This document shows positions 39,351 to 44,725 of a stretch of DNA of 44,725 nucleotides, one piece after another. The DNA is from a bacterium. Lineage in GTDB: Bacteria; Patescibacteriota; Patescibacteriia; UBA9570. The stretch spans positions 1 through 44,725 of the forward strand of contig JAUYKW010000018.1 of assembly GCA_030698395.1 (NCBI GenBank). The letters run 5' to 3'. How positions within the stretch are numbered: the first letter of the stretch is position 1; every line of letters begins with the position of its first letter. The position numbers were made by a program, and so were the translations under genes. The notes under the pieces were generated by a model. The model saw only the letters and a program-made list of their open reading frames with translations. It had not been told where the DNA came from and did no database searches.

Positions 39351-41261
39351 ATGAAAGGTAAACAAATTGCATCTAAAAATCCACTCAGTGAGTCAGATAT
39401 TTTATCTGGAAAAAATGCTGATATAAACAAGGCATTTATTGAACTTTATCAGCTTTATGCAGCTGACATTTATCGATATTGTTATGCTGGTTTGTATCAT
39501 CATACTCGTTTGGCAGAACAAACAGTAGAAGCTATATTTGCTAAATCTTTTAAGTATTTTCATTCTTTTGAAGACGGTGGAGCTAGTTATCGCTCGTATT
39601 TATTTTCTTTAGCTGTTAGTCAGGTTGTAAAACAGAGGTCTGACATGCAGGAACATCATCATGACAAATTGAACTTTAGTAATCGAAAGTTTAACGATGT
39701 TGATATGCATTTATGGAGAGCGATTCAAAGTTTAGATCCTACAACTTTTAGTATTTACGAGTTAATGCATGGTGAACAGTTAACGTTTAAAGAAATTGCC
39801 TTAGCAGTGAGATTTGATGAAGCTGAAGTAAGACGTAGACATCACAATACCCATAGTAAATTTCAGCAGATTATTCAAGATTTCGATGAAGTGTTAATGA
39901 ATTTTTATTTGAAACGAGATAGAATTTTAACTTTTTCTACTGCGCAAGAGAGTCGAATTTTGCACAGCGTAATGAAGACTATAAAAAAATCACCAAGCTT
40001 TGTGAAACAATCTTGGTTTTCAAATTTGCTTAAACCCTTACCACTTACTATAGCTACAAGTGTTCCGTTAGTTGCAGCGGTATTCTTTTTAGTGACAAAT
40101 ATTCCAGCTGAGGTTCCAGTTGAAGATAGTGTTAAAATGGCAAGTCCAGCCTTAGCAGAACCTAGCATTCAACAAAGACCACGTGAAATAATTGAAGGAA
40201 AATCTTTGCCAGCTATTAAAGAAAGTACCAGATCATTAACTGCTGTTGAAGGCTTATTATATGGATCTGATTATGTGGTGAAACGAGAAATGGCACTAGA
40301 AGATGAAGAAGAGTTACGGCCCACAATAAATATCAATTTACCAGTAAATGAATTTCGTAGTGTTCCTGAGGCGGATATTTATGGCGTTCCAGAATCACTT
40401 GATAAAGATCATCTGCAATTAAGTGCGTTTAATCACTTTTCTTCATTACCATTAAATCAGTTTGTCTATGTTAATGGTACTTATTATATTGAAGAATCAG
40501 AGACAGAATATCGTCCATTATTTATTGCCTTCAATAACGATGGATCGATAGAGTTTCAAATGCGCCAGGCTGCAATTTGTGGTTTGGAAAAACTTACGGA
40601 AGATATTGATGAGGAAACTGCACGTAATAATGCATATGATTTTTTGGCATCACATAATTTTATCTACGTACCGATGGAGGAATTAGTAGTTGAACGAATG
40701 ACTGATGAAGAATCAACTATCACTAAGGGTGCGGTGTGTAATAACAATGATGAAGCTACTGTTAAAGATCGAGAGTTTGTATTTTATCCTCCGCATAATT
40801 TAATTCGCTATGGTTTAGGACCTGATGATAACTTGCCGATTCGTTTGCGGGGTATTGCTGTGCATATGCACGGAGATACAGTTACGAATGTTAGAGTTGA
40901 TCGTCTACATAATTTACAAGATCAGATTGTAAAAACTGAAACTAGTGAATTAATATCAATTGAAGATGCTATTTCTAAGTTAGAAGACTTTTATTATCCA
41001 GCTTCGCAAGATGAAGAAGATTACCAAAGATTTGTTAGTACTTTTGTACAGTGGAATCATAGACATGGTAAAAGTAGATTACAAGAAATTAACATTAACC
41101 AAGTTCGGTTAGAGTATGTATTTGATCCGTTGAATTTAGCTATTGAACCATACTATGTTTTTTCTGGAACGGGCATTGATAGTTCAGAAAGCGTGGACAT
41201 CAGAATGTATGTAGTAGCTTCTAATAAAGAAACAGAATTAAGAGGCCCTTACCGAGAGTAG
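39351..41261 (+). CDS. ECF sigma-like N-terminal region fused to TM helix and large extracytoplasmic domain
   Basis: N-terminus resembles sigma-70 regions 2 and 4 (LYQLYAADIYRYCY...YRSYLFSLAVSQVVKQR; LTFKEIALAVRFDEAEVRRRHHNTHSKF), TM PLPLTIATSVPLVAAVFFLV, ~390 aa C-terminal domain; TATAAT at 39337-39342. Confidence 0.65.
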   Translation: MKGKQIASKNPLSESDILSGKNADINKAFIELYQLYAADIYRYCYAGLYHHTRLAEQTVEAIFAKSFKYFHSFEDGGASYRSYLFSLAVSQVVKQRSDMQEHHHDKLNFSNRKFNDVDMHLWRAIQSLDPTTFSIYELMHGEQLTFKEIALAVRFDEAEVRRRHHNTHSKFQQIIQDFDEVLMNFYLKRDRILTFSTAQESRILHSVMKTIKKSPSFVKQSWFSNLLKPLPLTIATSVPLVAAVFFLVTNIPAEVPVEDSVKMASPALAEPSIQQRPREIIEGKSLPAIKESTRSLTAVEGLLYGSDYVVKREMALEDEEELRPTININLPVNEFRSVPEADIYGVPESLDKDHLQLSAFNHFSSLPLNQFVYVNGTYYIEESETEYRPLFIAFNNDGSIEFQMRQAAICGLEKLTEDIDEETARNNAYDFLASHNFIYVPMEELVVERMTDEESTITKGAVCNNNDEATVKDREFVFYPPHNLIRYGLGPDDNLPIRLRGIAVHMHGDTVTNVRVDRLHNLQDQIVKTETSELISIEDAISKLEDFYYPASQDEEDYQRFVSTFVQWNHRHGKSRLQEININQVRLEYVFDPLNLAIEPYYVFSGTGIDSSESVDIRMYVVASNKETELRGPYRE

Positions 41262-41265
41262 TAGG

Positions 41266-42186
41266 TTAGCTGATTGAGGGAAGATTTTGTTTAATCTTTT
41301 CTTCCCATTGTTTCGTCCATTCAGGACGAGGATCATTAATATGGAATTTTAATAGTAAATCAGATAAAACTACGACAGATGATTCTACTGGTCCACTAAG
41401 TTTTTTTAATTGTTCTGGTAAAATTGCTAGTTGAATTTTTTTTAATATTTTTTCTGGTGTAAATATACCAAGCATATTTTGAATTAAGCTGTGCCAAATT
41501 GTGTGTTTAATAATTCTATGAGGATGTTGCAATACTCTTTTAGCATTTGGCAGGTATGGTTCTACCCATTGATTTGATTCAAATATTTTTTTTGCATAGT
41601 TATTTGGATCATATATCGGCAATAGCTGACGTAACCAGTAGATTTCATATACATCATCACTACTATTCATTAAATCGTGCATCGCTAAAGCAGATGCATC
41701 TAAATAAAAGCTTAAGCATAGTGTATCTTTGGTATAGTTTGGTTTAGGTCTGATGCCGAGTAACTTGGCTACTGTGGTTGTAAAAAATCTGGTAGACCAA
41801 ATTTTTCCAGATTTACTTATGATAAGTAAATCAACATCGCTTTCATTTTTTGCGTTTTGATACGCTAAGCTATTAACTATGAAAATTGCTTCTACATGCG
41901 GTAGGTATGTAAGCAATTTTATAAAAGGCATTCTTTTTTTGAATTTTCGTTCGCTTTCTAAGTACCGTTCTTTCCTGATTTTGATGAGATTTTCTCTACC
42001 TTGAAAAAAAATTAAACCTTGCTGGAATTTAACGGTAGGTAGTAAGTTGATTTCTCTTTTGAGCTCACTCATCGTTACAACTGGTGCTTTCCATAGGTAT
42101 CTATGTAACTCACTGAGTGTAAGAGGATAATTGAAAATATCAAAATAAGCTATTGTACTAACTATTGATCGCGGAAGAGAATGCAT
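41266..42186 (-). CDS. Nucleotidyltransferase-fold protein with N-terminal winged-helix-like region
   Basis: 306 aa; AIFIVNSLAYQNAKNESDVDLLIISKSGKIWSTRFF matches the G-S-x9-D-x-D pattern of NTase-like proteins loosely. Confidence 0.6.
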   Translation of the reverse strand: MHSLPRSIVSTIAYFDIFNYPLTLSELHRYLWKAPVVTMSELKREINLLPTVKFQQGLIFFQGRENLIKIRKERYLESERKFKKRMPFIKLLTYLPHVEAIFIVNSLAYQNAKNESDVDLLIISKSGKIWSTRFFTTTVAKLLGIRPKPNYTKDTLCLSFYLDASALAMHDLMNSSDDVYEIYWLRQLLPIYDPNNYAKKIFESNQWVEPYLPNAKRVLQHPHRIIKHTIWHSLIQNMLGIFTPEKILKKIQLAILPEQLKKLSGPVESSVVVLSDLLLKFHINDPRPEWTKQWEEKIKQNLPSIS

Positions 42187-42201
42187 GATTTGAGTATATC
42201 C

Positions 42202-44725
42202 TTATTTAAGGATTTTTTTCAAGAACATTCCTGTGTGTGAATTTTTTACTTTTACAATATCTTTTGGAGTACCTATGGCGATGATTTCACCGCCAGCATC
42301 ACCACCATCGGGTCCTAAATCGATAATCCAATCTGCAGATTTTATTACATCTAAGTTGTGTTCGATTATAATTACGCTATTGCCTTTATCAACTAGTTTT
42401 CCTAAAACAAGTAATAGTCTTTTAACATCTGCAAAATGTAATCCAGTAGTTGGCTCATCTAAAATGTAGAGAGTTTTGCCAGTAGCTCTACGTGATAGTT
42501 CTGAAGCTAATTTTATTCTTTGAGCTTCTCCGCCAGATAGAGTTGTGGCATTTTGTCCTAGTTGAATATAACCCAAGCCAACATCAAATAAAGTTTGTAA
42601 TTTTGTACTGATAGCAGGTACGTGTTCAAAGAATCCAAGTGCTTCTTCAACAGTCATTGCTAAAACATCAGATATTGTTTTACCTTTATAATGTATTTCA
42701 AGAGCTTGTTTATTATAACGTTTACCATGACACTCATCACAATTAACATAAACGTCTGGTAATAGATGCATTTCGATACGTTGTACTCCATCACCCTGAC
42801 AAGCTTCACAACGACCACCTTTGACATTAAATGAGAATCTGCCAGCCTTATAACCTCGAATCTTTGCTTCTGGCACCATAGTGAATAAATCACGTATATG
42901 TGTGAATACCCCAGTGTAGGTTGCGGGGTTAGAACGAGGTGTTCTACCGATTGGTGATTGATCTATGTGAATTACCTTGTTTAAATGATCTAGGCCGATA
43001 ATTTCTTTGTGTTTTCCAGGCGCATTTTTTGAATTATGAAATTGCTGACTTAATGCCTTAGCAAGAATATCGATTAACAAAGTTGATTTTCCCGATCCAG
43101 ATACACCAGTGATACATACAAATTTTCCTAGAGGAATACTGGCATTTACATTTTTTAAGTTGAATTCGCTAGCACCAATAATATCTATGCTTTTACCATT
43201 TCCTTTGCGCTGTTTTTTTGGCGTGGTAATTTCTTCTTTGCCAGATAGATATTTTCCAGTTAGTGAATTTTTATTTTTTTTAATTTCCGTAGGTGTGCCA
43301 ACTGCAACAATTTCTCCGCCATGATGACCAGCTCCTGGTCCAATATCTATTACATAGTCTGCAGCTTCGATGGTGTCGGCATCATGCTCAACAACTATTA
43401 CTGTATTGCCAAGATCTCGGAGTGCTTTCAATGTACCGATTAGTCGTTCGTTATCTCGCTGATGTAATCCAATTGAAGGTTCGTCTAATATATAAATTAC
43501 ACCAGTAAGAGAGGATCCAATCTGAGTTGCTAATCTAATTCGTTGTGCTTCACCGCCAGATAGAGTAGCAGTACGACGACTTAGTGTTAAATATGATAAA
43601 CCAACATTTAGTAAAAAGTGGAGTCGTTCTTGTACTTCTTTTAATACTTGATTGGCAATTTTCTTTTCGCGATCACTTAGAACAATATCTTTGAAATATT
43701 TTTCTGCATCCTCAATACTTAATGATGTAATTTCAGAGATATTCTTATCATTTAAAGTTACAGCTAAAGCTTGGGGATTTAGTCTCTTGCCGTCACAGCT
43801 AGGGCAATCAGATATTCTCATGTATCGTTCAATTTCAGCGCGCATGTATTCAGATTCGGTTTCTCGATAACGACGTTCTAAGTTTGGGATTACACCTTCA
43901 TACTCAGTTAAGAATTCTCTAATTTTGCGGTTTGCAAAAGGATTATTTACATCGTATTGTTGTTTGCCGGTTCCGTATAAAATTATACTTAATGATTTTT
44001 CAGATAAATCTTTAACTGGGTCATTTATTGAAAAACCATTTGCTTGAGCAACTGCATCAAGAATACGCATCATCCAAGTTTGGTTTGATGATGTTCGAGA
44101 CCATGGCCTAATTGCTCCTTCAGCAATAGAAAGTTTACGATTAGGAATTACTAAATTTTCTTCAACTTCTAATTTTGTACCAATACCAGTACATTCACTA
44201 CAGGCACCGTGTGGGCTATTAAAAGAAAAATTTCTTGGCTCTAGTTCTTCTAGGTTTAATTGACACTTTGCACAAGAAAAATGTTCAGAGAACAACTTGT
44301 CAGTTTCATTTTTTGAATCATGTACTATCACTAAACCATTTGATAGTTCTAAAGCAGTTTCAAAAGATTCTGAGAGACGTTCTTTATCTAAGTTTGGCCC
44401 TAGTGTAAGACGATCAATAACAATATCAATATTATGTTTTTTCTTTTTATCTAATTCCATATCCTCAGCTTCTTCAACTGGTATCATGGCTCCGTCAATT
44501 CTTAAGCGGACATATCCAGCTTTTCTAGCTTCTTCAATTACAGTTCTATGTTCACCCTTCTTATCTCGAATTACAGGAGCAATAATGAGAATTTTAGTAT
44601 CTTTAGATAGTTTTAAAGTAGTGCTAATTATTTGAGCTATAGTTTGTCTTTTTACTAATTCTCCATCATTTGGACAATGTGGTACACCAATTCTAGCGTA
44701 TAACAATCTTAGGTAATCGTAAATT
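42202..44725 (-). CDS. uvrA: Excinuclease ABC subunit A (5' end outside window)
   Basis: IYDYLRLLYARIGVPHCP continues to window edge; Zn motifs CAKCQLNLEELEPRNFSFNSPHGACSECTG and CEACQGDGVQRIEMHLLPDVYVNCDECHGKRYN; two ABC signatures LSGGEAQR. Confidence 0.98.
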   Translation of the reverse strand, partial: IYDYLRLLYARIGVPHCPNDGELVKRQTIAQIISTTLKLSKDTKILIIAPVIRDKKGEHRTVIEEARKAGYVRLRIDGAMIPVEEAEDMELDKKKKHNIDIVIDRLTLGPNLDKERLSESFETALELSNGLVIVHDSKNETDKLFSEHFSCAKCQLNLEELEPRNFSFNSPHGACSECTGIGTKLEVEENLVIPNRKLSIAEGAIRPWSRTSSNQTWMMRILDAVAQANGFSINDPVKDLSEKSLSIILYGTGKQQYDVNNPFANRKIREFLTEYEGVIPNLERRYRETESEYMRAEIERYMRISDCPSCDGKRLNPQALAVTLNDKNISEITSLSIEDAEKYFKDIVLSDREKKIANQVLKEVQERLHFLLNVGLSYLTLSRRTATLSGGEAQRIRLATQIGSSLTGVIYILDEPSIGLHQRDNERLIGTLKALRDLGNTVIVVEHDADTIEAADYVIDIGPGAGHHGGEIVAVGTPTEIKKNKNSLTGKYLSGKEEITTPKKQRKGNGKSIDIIGASEFNLKNVNASIPLGKFVCITGVSGSGKSTLLIDILAKALSQQFHNSKNAPGKHKEIIGLDHLNKVIHIDQSPIGRTPRSNPATYTGVFTHIRDLFTMVPEAKIRGYKAGRFSFNVKGGRCEACQGDGVQRIEMHLLPDVYVNCDECHGKRYNKQALEIHYKGKTISDVLAMTVEEALGFFEHVPAISTKLQTLFDVGLGYIQLGQNATTLSGGEAQRIKLASELSRRATGKTLYILDEPTTGLHFADVKRLLLVLGKLVDKGNSVIIIEHNLDVIKSADWIIDLGPDGGDAGGEIIAIGTPKDIVKVKNSHTGMFLKKILK

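Overview
AT-rich bacterial chromosomal window (looks like a small-genome, Patescibacteria/CPR-type organism; lineage is inference only). Left to right: rpoB 3' end, rpoC, an amidohydrolase/deaminase, guaB (IMPDH without CBS domains), then a repeat-rich 1.8-kb intergenic region. Next is a ~20-kb, almost entirely co-directional purine locus: folD-purA-purL-fumA-fumB-maeB-purM-purQ(S)-purC-hyp-purE-purB-purF-purD-purN-purH-guaA. It continues with a small ORF, ftsK, a RodZ-like gene, recA, a small membrane protein (-), groEL/groES (-) with a perfect CIRCE, and a second copy of the repeat region in inverted orientation. The right end holds an O-antigen-ligase-like protein (-), a DAGK-like lipid kinase (-), an initiator tRNA(CAU), an ECF-sigma-like/TM fusion protein, a nucleotidyltransferase-like protein (-) and uvrA (-, 5' truncated by the window edge). 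Two things stand out. (1) An apparently undescribed ~1.1-kb hairpin-rich cassette at ~6960-8069 carries a GC-rich lipoprotein gene. It is bounded by a 13-bp direct repeat and interrupts a structured repeat (A/B) whose uninterrupted counterpart lies inverted 28 kb away at ~36540-36888. (2) Fumarase and malic enzyme genes are embedded inside a complete de novo purine locus that has a class II (CO2-using) PurE, a PurQ-PurS-like fusion and a long-form GMP synthetase. All similarity statements are from reading the sequence; no database search was run.
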